Shown piece after piece: positions 6,562 to 13,449 of a stretch of DNA of 15,964 nt (its first letter is position 1; the number at the start of each line of letters is the position of its first letter). Source of the DNA: Clostridiales bacterium UBA1380 (GTDB taxonomy: Bacteria > Bacillota > Clostridia > Oscillospirales > CAG-272); the NCBI GenBank assembly GCA_002305445.1, contig DBRA01000044.1, positions 1-15,964 on the forward strand. The letters run 5' to 3'. Both the position numbers and the translations under genes were made by a program. The notes beneath the pieces are model-generated. The model saw only the letters and a program-made list of their open reading frames with translations, did not search any database and was not told the DNA's origin.

Positions 6562-6640
6562 CGGAGCGAGGGTTCAGCGCCGGCGCGCGCACAACCGTTC
6601 TGCCGGTCTGCGCGCCGACGCATGAAACCCGCTCGCTCCG
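6562..6640. other. Long hairpin in the HPr-uvrC gap
   Basis: CGGAGCGAG (6562-6570) pairs with CTCGCTCCG (6632-6640), extended by GGTT/AACC. Inside, GGCGCGC (6582-6588) pairs with GCGCGCC (6610-6616), and ACCG/CGGT close a 6-base loop. On the minus strand the outer arm is followed by GTTCGTTTTCGG, a weak T-rich tract, then the uvrC ribosome site. It could be a weak HPr terminator, an mRNA stabiliser or a leader element of uvrC. Confidence 0.5.
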
Positions 6641-6726
6641 CGGTTTCCGACAATATTCTGCCCGGCCGCGCCGCCGAAAAGCGCACGCAGACCATACCGG
6701 TGCGCACCGCGCGCGCCGGCTGCTTG

Positions 6727-6990
6727 TTACTCGTTGAATCCGGTTTCGATAAGGCTGACAAGAGCATCGATGGCGTCGTTTTCGTCGGGACCGTCGGCAA
6801 GCAGCGTGATGGTCATACCCTTGACGATACCGAGCGAAAGCACGCCGAGAAGGCTTTTGGCATTGACTCTGCGATCCTCGCGCTCAACCCATATCGAACT
6901 TTTGAATGAATTAGCCTTCTGAATAAAAAACGTTGCCGGCCGTGCGTGCAGACCTACATTATTTTTAATGGTAACGTCTCGGGATATCAT
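6727..6990 (-). CDS. ptsH: Phosphocarrier protein HPr
   Basis: Small carrier that passes phosphate from enzyme I to the sugar-specific EIIA proteins of the PTS. In Firmicutes, HPr phosphorylated on serine also acts with CcpA in catabolite repression. The 87-residue product has the active-site motif NNVGLHARP with His15 and the regulatory loop NAKSLLGVLSL with Ser46. Presence of both residues marks it as HPr rather than Crh, which lacks His15. ATG at 6990 gives the standard N-terminus MISRDVTIK and has GAGGAG 10 bases upstream; the frame extends to 7017 but that start would lie before the ribosome site. It has its own promoter at 7037-7065. No enzyme I or other PTS gene is in the window. Confidence 0.96.
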   Translation of the reverse strand: MISRDVTIKNNVGLHARPATFFIQKANSFKSSIWVEREDRRVNAKSLLGVLSLGIVKGMTITLLADGPDENDAIDALVSLIETGFNE

Positions 6991-7036
6991 GAAGCACCGA
7001 CTCCTCGCATATGTCAATAATTAAATAAGTAATGAT

Positions 7037-7065
7037 AGTATATCAAACAAATAATACGAAATCAA
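7037..7065 (-). promoter_or_regulatory. Sigma-A promoter of ptsH
   Basis: TTGATT (7065-7060), 17-base spacer, TATACT (7042-7037) on the minus strand, giving a leader of about 40 bases before the HPr start codon. Confidence 0.75.
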
Positions 7066-7133
7066 TAGCCGCCGCGTAATTTTTTTCGCAACATGGGTAG
7101 AATTGTCTGTTAATATTTCATAATCCGACACGG

Positions 7134-7676
7134 TCAGTCGATTTTGGATATATCGGTAACCAGAACGTTTACGACAATTTCCGTGCTTTGAATCGAAATT
7201 GTCTTATTAGGCGCTATATAAGTGTTTCCGTCGAGCAGAAAACCCGTGTCGGTCATGATGCCGGACGCCAGCACTGTGCCGCGGACGTCGACCCTGCCGT
7301 CGTCGCCCGTATCCTCGTCGTCGACCGCGTACGACAGAATGTATTCGCCGCGCTCGTTTTCGATATACAGCTCGGCCGGAGTGACCGCGACGTTGTCCAT
7401 CAGCGAGCCGAAAACGTCGGAGGACTGCTCGACATAAAACATGGTGCCGGGCTTGAAGCAGTCCGCGGACGTTTCGCGAATGTCCGACACGAGAAACGAG
7501 ACGGCGTAGTTTTCAAGCTTCGGGGCGCCGCCCGGCAACGATCCGTATTTCACCGTATAAAGGCGCAGCCCCGCGCCGGCTATGGCGAGCGCCGCAATTA
7601 TTATTATACACACGTCGACGGCGTTGACGCGCCGTCCGGCGCGTTTCCTTGCTTTTTCCGGATTATGTCCGTTCAC
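7134..7676 (-). CDS. Single-pass membrane protein resembling DUF4330
   Basis: 180 residues with no known biochemical function. A basic cytoplasmic start (EKARKRAGRR) leads into a membrane helix (about 20-41, VDVCIIIIAALAIAGAGLRL). The remaining 135 residues are extracytoplasmic and mostly beta-like, with an acidic loop DDEDTGDDGRVDV in the middle. The layout (AVDV before the helix, a globular outer part with VSDIRETSADCFKPG) reminds me of the DUF4330 family found in Clostridia, but I recognise it only by general form. The start is GTG at 7676, with AGAGAGG 6-7 bases upstream. It lies 63 bp after the dehydrogenase gene and before HPr; a weak promoter candidate precedes it. No terminator is visible after its stop codon. 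Confidence 0.7.
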   Translation of the reverse strand: MNGHNPEKARKRAGRRVNAVDVCIIIIAALAIAGAGLRLYTVKYGSLPGGAPKLENYAVSFLVSDIRETSADCFKPGTMFYVEQSSDVFGSLMDNVAVTPAELYIENERGEYILSYAVDDEDTGDDGRVDVRGTVLASGIMTDTGFLLDGNTYIAPNKTISIQSTEIVVNVLVTDISKID

Positions 7677-7699
7677 GCCCGTCCTCTCTTTCTGCGGGT

Positions 7700-7727
7700 T
7701 GTATAATTCGCCGCCTGCTTTATGTAA
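7700..7727 (-). promoter_or_regulatory. Weak promoter candidate for the DUF4330-like gene
   Basis: TTACAT (7727-7722), 16-base spacer, TATACA (7705-7700) on the minus strand. Both boxes are imperfect, and the gene could instead be read through from the dehydrogenase upstream, since no terminator separates them. Confidence 0.3.
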
Positions 7728-7739
7728 GGTCAGCCGCGC

Positions 7740-9032
7740 TTAAATGCTCTTTGCGTTCGCGAGCAGGTAATTTTCCGCTTCGGCGCACCATAGGCCGTTG
7801 CCTTCGCGGCAGAGCCTGTCGAGCTCGAAGAACATGCCCGCGTTTTTGTCGTCGCCCGCTGCCTTGCACTTCTCGGCGACCTCGCCGAAGGAGTCGATCG
7901 CGGTCAGCGGAAGCGAAATGTTTGTGTAGATGAGCTTCTTCGCGCCCTTGATCTCCGGCAGGTGCAGCGTCGTTTCGACGACGGCGTCGAGCCCGCCGAT
8001 GTGCGTGATCATCGACGCGGGGTTGATCTTTCCGCTCTCCATCATCGCGATGGATTCGCGCATATCGTCCGTGTTTCCGCCGGATGTGCCGACAAGATGC
8101 GTCGATTCGTAGTGGACGCGGTAGAAATTGAAGTTCGCGGAGAACTTGTTGTCCGTCGGGCCGGCGAAGAAGTTGAGGCAGCCGTCGCGCGCGAGCATCG
8201 CGTCCGCCATCTCGACGACAGATTTGACGGGGGCGAGCACGAATATGTCGTCGAAGCCCTCTCCGTCCGGCGTCATCGCCTTCAGTTCGGCGACGGCGTC
8301 GGCCATGTTCGCGGTGTTGACGTATTTCAACTCCACGCCGTGCCGCTTCGCGTCATCGACGGTGAGCAGCGACGCCGCTCTTTCAAGGCGCGCGTCGTCG
8401 ATGTCCGTGACGACGAGCAGCGACGGGCGGCGGTCGGCATGCAGGGCGTAGTCGATCGCGCCCAGACCCATCGGGCCGGCACCCGCGAGAATCGCCATCG
8501 CGCCGCCCTCTCTTATGCCCATCGCGTGCTCATAAGAGCCGTTCGTCGTGTGGTAGCTCGCGTGGAACGCGCCGACGATGCAGCTCATCGGCTCGGCCAG
8601 CGAACCGTAAAAATACGCGTCGCCGTTATACGGCAGCAGGCAGCCGAGCTCCATGACCTCGTGCGGTATGATGATATACGTCGCGTCGCCGCCGATGTAT
8701 TTGTACGAGTACCCCGGAGACCAGAGCGTGCCGTTGTAATTCAGCGCCGGCTGGATTATAAACTTGTCGCCGGGTTTGTACCTGTCCCGCCACTTCGCGC
8801 CGACCTCGACGATCTTCCCGCAGAACTCGTGGCCGATGATCACGGGGTTCTCGGCGATATCGTCCGGCACGCGCTTGTGCGCGCTGCCCTGCTTCGCAGC
8901 CTTGTACGACGACATGCAGATCGAGTCGGATATGACGTGCGCGAGTATTTCATCCTCCGCTATCGGCGGAAGATCGAACTCACTCAGGCGAAGATCCATT
9001 TCGCCGTGGAGCCTGACGGCTTTTGTTTTCAT
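7740..9032 (-). CDS. Zinc-type medium-chain dehydrogenase, L-sorbose-1-phosphate reductase-like
   Basis: NAD(P)-dependent oxidoreductase of the zinc-containing MDR superfamily, 430 residues. The N-terminal pattern MKTKAVRLHGEMDLRL, SDSICMSSYKAA and IGHEFCGKIVEVG resembles SorE-type L-sorbose-1-phosphate reductases. Likely catalytic zinc ligands are C39, H68 and E69 or E147 (in SLAEPMS); the Rossmann dinucleotide loop is GAGPMG (184-189). The four-cysteine structural zinc lobe of alcohol dehydrogenases is absent. AGGAG lies 8 bases before the ATG. It is the third gene after the aldolase and the DUF3006 gene, 54 bp behind the latter with no clear promoter, so probably in one transcript. A role in ketose-phosphate/polyol-phosphate interconversion fits the aldolase, but the exact substrate cannot be read from the sequence. 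Confidence 0.85.
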   Translation of the reverse strand: MKTKAVRLHGEMDLRLSEFDLPPIAEDEILAHVISDSICMSSYKAAKQGSAHKRVPDDIAENPVIIGHEFCGKIVEVGAKWRDRYKPGDKFIIQPALNYNGTLWSPGYSYKYIGGDATYIIIPHEVMELGCLLPYNGDAYFYGSLAEPMSCIVGAFHASYHTTNGSYEHAMGIREGGAMAILAGAGPMGLGAIDYALHADRRPSLLVVTDIDDARLERAASLLTVDDAKRHGVELKYVNTANMADAVAELKAMTPDGEGFDDIFVLAPVKSVVEMADAMLARDGCLNFFAGPTDNKFSANFNFYRVHYESTHLVGTSGGNTDDMRESIAMMESGKINPASMITHIGGLDAVVETTLHLPEIKGAKKLIYTNISLPLTAIDSFGEVAEKCKAAGDDKNAGMFFELDRLCREGNGLWCAEAENYLLANAKSI

Positions 9033-9086
9033 TTTATGCTCTCCTGCCCAATTATTTATAATACCCGAAAATTGTATGATATGCGT

Positions 9087-9368
9087 TTATTTCGTCCCGC
9101 CGCGCCTGCCGAAAAGGCGGCGCAGCCTGGATTTTGCCGCGGCGGCGCGCTTTTCGCGCTCCGCTTCGTCTATTTTCGCCGAGACAAAGCGGTCCGCTTC
9201 CGCCGTATCGCCGCCGTCCGAAAACTCGGCGGCAAGGCAGTCGCCCTCAGCGACCCCCTCCGGCAGCGACGAAAGCGGCAGGTCGATTTTATACGACCCG
9301 CGGACGCCCTCGGCGACGCAGACCGCGACCGCGCCTTCGATGCGGTCGACGACGAGCGTCACCGTCAT
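9087..9368 (-). CDS. DUF3006 family small protein
   Basis: 93 residues, beginning MTVTLVVDRIEGAVAV, followed by DLPLSSLPEGVAEGD. This VDRIEG...LPEGVxEGD pattern is the mark of DUF3006, a small beta-rich family common in Firmicutes with no assigned function. The C-terminus is a basic helix (KRAAAAKSRLRRLFGRRGG), which might contact nucleic acid or membrane lipid; this is inference. The ATG at 9368 overlaps the TGA of the aldolase gene (ATGA), so its translation is probably coupled; the frame is open for 67 more codons inside the aldolase gene, but those are in another frame of a conserved gene and are not used. The dehydrogenase gene follows 54 bp later. Confidence 0.85.
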   Translation of the reverse strand: MTVTLVVDRIEGAVAVCVAEGVRGSYKIDLPLSSLPEGVAEGDCLAAEFSDGGDTAEADRFVSAKIDEAEREKRAAAAKSRLRRLFGRRGGTK

Positions 9369-10051
9369 TTGCCGAGCAGCTCCGGTATGCGCTGCGACGG
9401 ATATACCGACTGCCAGTCTTTTTCGAAATCTTCGACGGCGACAAGCGTCAGCGGGTGATACACGAGCTTTTCGTAAAGCTCCGGCGCGAGCGTGACCGCG
9501 TGCGCGCCCGTCATCGACACCTTGTGTATCTGTTCGACGTTTCTGAACGACGCCGCGAGGACTCTGCATTTGGAATTCTGGATGTTGAACAGCTTTACGA
9601 TCTCCTCGACGACATGCGTGCCGTCCGAGACGATGTTATCGAGGCGGTTAACGTACGGCGCGACGAAGTCCGCGCCGGCGTCGGCCGCGATAAGCGCCTG
9701 CTGTTGCGAGAAAATCGCCGTCACGGTCACGCCGATGCCGGACTTTTTAAGCTGCATCGCGGCCTTGAGCCCTTCGGGCGAAATCGGAATCTTTATATAG
9801 AAGTTCCCGCCGACCTCGCGGCGAAGCGCTTCGGCTTCCGCGACGATATCTTCCGCGGCCGAGGCCGTCGTCTGGATATGGAACATCCTGTCGTCGCCGA
9901 TGACTTCGCGTATCTCGCGGATGAGCGCTTTAAAATCGCCCGCGTGTTCGCGGGATATTATGGTCGGGTTGGTTGTTACACCGTCGATGGGATAATACTC
10001 GATGCACTTTTTGATTTTATCTATGTTTGCGCTGTCTATAAAATGGAGCAT
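9365..10051 (-). CDS. Transaldolase / fructose-6-phosphate aldolase family protein (TalC/FSA type)
   Basis: Class I aldolase of the small transaldolase family, 228 residues. Visible family marks are FIDSAN (4-9), DGVTTNPTII (23-32), the Schiff-base lysine K87 in FYIKIPIS, TAIFSQQQA (111-119), APYVNRLDN (131-139) and CRVLAASFRN. Tyr133 in APYVNR corresponds to Tyr131 of E. coli FSA, whereas true transaldolases have Phe there; this leans towards aldolase activity on fructose-6-phosphate or related ketoses (dihydroxyacetone or hydroxyacetone donors), but many annotated transaldolases are ambiguous. The gene has a perfect promoter with an operator-like palindrome over the -10 and start region. 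AAGGTG lies rather far (about 14 bases) from the ATG. It leads an operon with DUF3006 and a sorbose-phosphate-type dehydrogenase. Confidence 0.92.
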   Translation of the reverse strand: MLHFIDSANIDKIKKCIEYYPIDGVTTNPTIISREHAGDFKALIREIREVIGDDRMFHIQTTASAAEDIVAEAEALRREVGGNFYIKIPISPEGLKAAMQLKKSGIGVTVTAIFSQQQALIAADAGADFVAPYVNRLDNIVSDGTHVVEEIVKLFNIQNSKCRVLAASFRNVEQIHKVSMTGAHAVTLAPELYEKLVYHPLTLVAVEDFEKDWQSVYPSQRIPELLGK

Positions 10052-10076
10052 TTAAACGCAATTCACACCTTTTATG

Positions 10077-10103
10077 ATAATTAGAATCGTTAATACTAAT
10101 TAT
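10077..10103. promoter_or_regulatory. Operator-like inverted repeat at the aldolase promoter
   Basis: ATAATTAG (10077-10084) and CTAATTAT (10096-10103), a perfect 8-bp inverted repeat with an 11-base spacer. It overlaps the -10 box and the predicted transcription start, where a bound repressor would block initiation. No regulator gene is adjacent. Confidence 0.5.
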
Positions 10104-10127
10104 ATCATCATTCCGAGCCGTTGTCAA
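10099..10127 (-). promoter_or_regulatory. Perfect sigma-A promoter of the aldolase operon
   Basis: TTGACA (10127-10122), 17-base spacer, TATAAT (10104-10099) on the minus strand, an exact consensus. Predicted start of transcription is near 10092, about 40 bases before the aldolase start codon. Confidence 0.9.
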
Positions 10128-10162
10128 ACCACGGCGGTGCGATAACAGCGGTTTCGGACAGT

Positions 10163-11437
10163 TTACGGATGCTGCCGCACAATCTGCGCGCCGTTCGCGA
10201 CGACGTCGTCCCAGCACGCAGCCATGACGGCGATGTTGTAGTGCGACTCGTATCTCAAAGCGGCGGCTTTCGACGCCGAACGGTACAGCTCGCGGTCGGC
10301 GCAAAGGCGCACCATCGCCGCAGCGAGCGCCGTTATGTCGCCGGGTTCGGCAAGCAAACCTGCCGTGCGGTTGACATCCGCCGCGCTGTTGATGTCTGAT
10401 GCGTTGTCAGGACCGGTTACGGCGCCGACGGCGTTTTCGCCGCCGACGCCGGCTGTGCCGATATCATCCGCGTCGTACCCGAGCATCGACGGCACGCCGC
10501 CGACAGCGAAAGCGGCTGCCGGCAGGCCGAGGCTCATGCCCTGCGAGAGCGACAGCGGCGTCGTTTCAGATACAGACGCCAGTACGACCGCATCCGCGGC
10601 GTTGTAAAACGGCGACACATCGTCTGCGAATCCAGTGAAGGCGACTTTGTCCGCGATACCGAGCGATACCGCCTGTTCGCGCAGAGCGCGGTCGAGCGAA
10701 CCGCCGCCGACGACCGCAAGGCGCAGCGCACCGTTTTGCTTTGCCGCGAGCGCAAACGCGTCGAGCAGTGCGCCGCAGCCCTTGACACTCTCGAGCCGCC
10801 CGCAGTAGAGGTATAAAAAATCGCCCGCTCCGACGCCGAGCGACGCTCTGACCGCCCCGCGCCTGCCCGGGACGCGAATAAGCCTTTCGCTGCCGTTTTC
10901 GATTACGGCTATGCGGCGCTCCGGCGCGCCGAGCCGGACGAGCGCGTCGCGCGCGCCGCTCGATGTGGCGATGAAATCGGTCGGCACCGCGCGGTAGTAG
11001 ATGCGCGCGGTGGGCCCGCCTTCCCCGCCCCCGTCGCAGTGGCGCACGAGAATGCGCCGCTTCACGCCGCAGATTGCGGCGGCGACGGCAGCGGCGGCGG
11101 ACGCGTGCGTCACGACCGCGGCCGGCCGCAGCGTGCGGATGAGCGAGATATATGCCCGAAGCGAGGACGCGTCCGCGCTGTTCTCGCGCGCGCCGTCAAC
11201 CTCGACGACGCGGGCGCCCGCCGCCTCGATCGCGCGTGCGATAGCCGCTCCGCGCGGCACCGCGACGACGGTTTCGATGCGGTCGGCGCGGCGGTTATCG
11301 CCGGTGAGACCGTTGCGGTTCGCGCAGCCGGCACTGTCGATATGCTCGGCGCGATTTGCCGACGCGCGGACGTAACCCTCGAGCAGCCGCCCCGCCCCGC
11401 CGATACCGGTATCGGTCAGCACATGAAGCGCGCGCAT
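10163..11437 (-). CDS. GT4-family glycosyltransferase with altered EX7E motif and inserts
   Basis: Retaining GT-B glycosyltransferase, 424 residues, probably using a nucleotide-sugar donor for a surface or capsule-type glycan. It starts MRALHVLTDTGIGGAGR, the family's glycine-rich N-terminal loop; RHCDGG is near 132-137. The C-terminal domain shows CGRLESVKG (212-220), VVGGGSLDRALREQA, FTGFADDVSPFYNAAD, SETTPLSLSQGMSLG (290-304), GGVPSML and GLLAEPGD. The EX7E motif is E291-X7-Q299: the second Glu is Gln (CAG at 10543-10541). Two low-complexity segments, about 26-54 and 320-358, look inserted; the second separates GGVPSML from GLLAEP, which normally lie close together. AGGAGG lies 7 bases before the ATG and a perfect promoter at 11504-11532. 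It stands alone, so acceptor and product are unknown. Confidence 0.88.
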   Translation of the reverse strand: MRALHVLTDTGIGGAGRLLEGYVRASANRAEHIDSAGCANRNGLTGDNRRADRIETVVAVPRGAAIARAIEAAGARVVEVDGARENSADASSLRAYISLIRTLRPAAVVTHASAAAAVAAAICGVKRRILVRHCDGGGEGGPTARIYYRAVPTDFIATSSGARDALVRLGAPERRIAVIENGSERLIRVPGRRGAVRASLGVGAGDFLYLYCGRLESVKGCGALLDAFALAAKQNGALRLAVVGGGSLDRALREQAVSLGIADKVAFTGFADDVSPFYNAADAVVLASVSETTPLSLSQGMSLGLPAAAFAVGGVPSMLGYDADDIGTAGVGGENAVGAVTGPDNASDINSAADVNRTAGLLAEPGDITALAAAMVRLCADRELYRSASKAAALRYESHYNIAVMAACWDDVVANGAQIVRQHP

Positions 11438-11503
11438 AATCCGGCCTCCTGCTTAAAAAATCGCGTCTTGTCGGGCGAATGATTTTACCCGTCTGACAAA
11501 AAC

Positions 11504-11532
11504 ATTATATAACGGCGCATGCCGCATGTCAA
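11504..11532 (-). promoter_or_regulatory. Perfect sigma-A promoter of the glycosyltransferase gene
   Basis: TTGACA (11532-11527), 17-base spacer, TATAAT (11509-11504) on the minus strand, an exact consensus, with a leader of about 60 bases. It diverges from the araB promoter at 11651-11679; about 118 bp separate the two -35 boxes. Confidence 0.9.
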
Positions 11533-11621
11533 TCAAGCAAACGGCACGGATAAACGTGTTTTCTTAAGCAAAACCGTCCCCGCAGCGGCGAAAAACCGTA
11601 TCAAATCCGCCTTTAAGCAAA
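11533..11621 (+). repeat. Three YAAGCAAA direct repeats between divergent promoters
   Basis: TCAAGCAAA (11533-11541), TTAAGCAAA (11564-11572) and TTAAGCAAA (11613-11621) lie in the same orientation between the glycosyltransferase and araB promoters. The last ends about 30 bases before the araB -35. They could be binding sites of a regulator of araB, or chance in an AT-rich stretch. Confidence 0.35.
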
Positions 11622-11650
11622 TTAACCCGCCGTAAACCGCTTCCGCCGCA

Positions 11651-11679
11651 TTGACACGGGGGCGCGCTTGTTTTATAAT
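11651..11679 (+). promoter_or_regulatory. Perfect sigma-A promoter of araB
   Basis: TTGACA (11651-11656), 17-base spacer, TATAAT (11674-11679), an exact consensus. Predicted start near 11686, giving a leader of about 30 bases with GGAGG ahead of the araB start. Confidence 0.9.
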
Positions 11680-11715
11680 TTCTTTGAAATGTTTATTGCG
11701 GAGGACGATATAAAG

Positions 11716-13392
11716 ATGAAAAAATATGCGATCGGCGTTGACTTCGGCACGCTTTCCGGGCGCGCCGTGATCGTCGACGTCGAAAACGGCGCTGAGCTTG
11801 CAAGCTCCGTGCTCGAATACCCGCATGCCGTCATGGACGAGTACCTCATCGAGGACGGCGTCAAGGTCAAGCTGCCGCCCGATTTCGCGCTCGAGCATCC
11901 GCGCGACTACCTCGACGTGCTCAGCGCGACAATACCGGACGTGCTCGCCAAGTCGGGCGTGTCCGCCGACGACGTGATCGGCGTCGGCATCGACTTCACC
12001 GCCTGCACTCTCATGCCCGTCTACGCGGACGGCACGCCGCTCTGCTTCGACCCCAAGTATAAGGCGGAGCCGCACGCCTACATTAAACTCTGGAAGCATC
12101 ACGCCGCGCAGAAGTACGCGAACCGCTTAAACGAGGTCGCGCGCGAGAGAAACGAGCCGTGGCTCGAAAAATACGGCGGTAAGATCAGCTCCGAATGGCT
12201 CTTCCCGAAGCTGTGGCAGACGCTCGAGGAGGCGCCGCAGGTCTACGCCGACACCGCGTATTTCATCGAAGCCGCCGACTGGGTCATCTGGCAGCTGACC
12301 GGCACTCAGACGCGCAACTCCTGCACCGCCGGCTATAAGGCGATCTACAACAAGCGCGAGGGGTACCCGTCTAAGGAGTTCTTCGCAGCGCTCGATCCGC
12401 GCCTCGAGAACGTCGTCAAAGATAAGCTCGACTGCCCGATCAGCCCGCTCGGAACGCGCGCGGGCGGCATATCTGAGTCCGCCGCCAAGCTGACCGGGCT
12501 GCGCCCCGGCACCGCCGTCGCCGTCGCCAACGTGGACGCGCACGTGACCGTCCCCGCGCTCGGCATGACCGGCACCGGCAAGCTCCTCGCTATCATGGGC
12601 ACATCGACCTGCCATATGCTGCTCGGCGACCGCGAATGCGTCGTTCCCGGTATGTGCGGCGTCGTTGAGGACGGCATCCTGCCCGGTATGTACGGCTACG
12701 AAGCGGGCCAGTCCTGCGTGGGCGACCACTTCGCTTGGTTCGTCGACAACTTCACGCCCGCCGAATATCGCGACGAAGCGGCGGCGCGCGGCATATCGCC
12801 GATGAAGCTGATGGTCGAAAAAGCGCGCGCGCTCAAGCCCGGCGAGTCCGGCATAATCGCCCTCGACTGGTGGAACGGCAACCGCAGCGTGCTTGTCGAC
12901 GTCGACCTGACGGGTCTTTTTATCGGCATGACGCTGCAGACGAAGCCGGAGGAGCTGTTCCGCGCGCTCATCGAGGCGACCGCGTTCGGCACGCGCAAGA
13001 TCATCGAGACGTTCCGCGAAAACGGCGTCCCCGTCGACGAGTTCTATGCCGCAGGCGGCATCGCGGAGAAGGACCCCTTCACGATGCAGATCTACTCCGA
13101 CGTCACGAACATGAAGATCCGCGTCTCCGGCAGCGCGCAGGCTCCCGCGCTCGGCAGCGCCATTTTCGGTGCGACGGCGGCGGGCAAGGCAGCGGGCGGT
13201 TATGACACCGTCGAAGAAGCGAGCGCGAAGATGGGCAAGCTGTCCGACCGTTCGTACACGCCCGACCCCGAAGCGGTTAAGGTATACGACAAACTCTACG
13301 CCGAGTATTCGATCCTGCACGACTACTTCGGCCGCGGCGCGAACGACGTCATGAAGCGCCTCAAGGCCATAAAGGCGGAGCAGCGCGCGTAA
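11716..13392 (+). CDS. araB: Ribulokinase (FGGY carbohydrate kinase)
   Basis: ATP-dependent kinase of the FGGY family, expected to phosphorylate L-ribulose to L-ribulose-5-phosphate in arabinose use. The 558-residue length is that of AraB (566 in E. coli), longer than the roughly 490-500 of xylulokinase and glycerol kinase. Family marks: N-terminal phosphate loop GVDFGTLSGRAVIVD (about 7-21), GVGIDFTACTLMPV near residue 90, SSEWLFPKLWQ, EAADWVIWQLTG, the IMGTSTCHM segment, GYEAGQSCVGDHFAWFV, LDWWNGNRS and the C-terminal FYAAGGIAEKDPFTMQIYSDV of the adenosine-binding lobe. GGAGG lies about 11 bases before the ATG. The gene is monocistronic between a perfect promoter and a terminator. araA and araD are not in the window, so its pathway partners must be elsewhere. 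Confidence 0.94.
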   Translation: MKKYAIGVDFGTLSGRAVIVDVENGAELASSVLEYPHAVMDEYLIEDGVKVKLPPDFALEHPRDYLDVLSATIPDVLAKSGVSADDVIGVGIDFTACTLMPVYADGTPLCFDPKYKAEPHAYIKLWKHHAAQKYANRLNEVARERNEPWLEKYGGKISSEWLFPKLWQTLEEAPQVYADTAYFIEAADWVIWQLTGTQTRNSCTAGYKAIYNKREGYPSKEFFAALDPRLENVVKDKLDCPISPLGTRAGGISESAAKLTGLRPGTAVAVANVDAHVTVPALGMTGTGKLLAIMGTSTCHMLLGDRECVVPGMCGVVEDGILPGMYGYEAGQSCVGDHFAWFVDNFTPAEYRDEAAARGISPMKLMVEKARALKPGESGIIALDWWNGNRSVLVDVDLTGLFIGMTLQTKPEELFRALIEATAFGTRKIIETFRENGVPVDEFYAAGGIAEKDPFTMQIYSDVTNMKIRVSGSAQAPALGSAIFGATAAGKAAGGYDTVEEASAKMGKLSDRSYTPDPEAVKVYDKLYAEYSILHDYFGRGANDVMKRLKAIKAEQRA

Positions 13393-13420
13393 TAACGCAC
13401 CGCACACGCATGCGATAAAT

Positions 13421-13449
13421 AAAAATCCCCGTATATACGGGGATTTTTT
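13421..13449 (+). terminator. Rho-independent terminator of araB
   Basis: AAAAATCCCCGT and ACGGGGATTTTT pair around a short ATAT turn, ending in a run of six T, 28 bases past the araB stop codon. The flanking A and T runs make it look usable in both directions, although nothing on the minus strand seems to need it. Confidence 0.92.

Noticed and set aside
5587..6909. Plus-strand open frame of 440 codons across uvrC and HPr
   Set aside because: It is antisense to conserved coding sequence, with no plausible start signal or domain.
7962..9458. Plus-strand open frame of 498 codons across the dehydrogenase and DUF3006 gene
   Set aside because: The sense strand has all MDR motifs and a good ribosome site; the antisense product is Arg/Val/Asp/His-rich filler caused by codon bias.
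9369..9569. Upstream extension of the DUF3006 frame inside the aldolase gene
   Set aside because: The DUF3006 pattern starts at the ATG at 9368, and the extension overlaps conserved aldolase codons in another frame.
10164..10398. Possible split or decayed glycosyltransferase because of the low-complexity insert
   Set aside because: The frame is continuous from the ATG to the stop, with the C-terminal helix region intact, so I keep it as one gene.
12127..13407. Minus-strand open frame of 426 codons opposite araB
   Set aside because: araB on the plus strand has full FGGY motifs, promoter and terminator; the antisense product is Arg/Val/Asp-rich.
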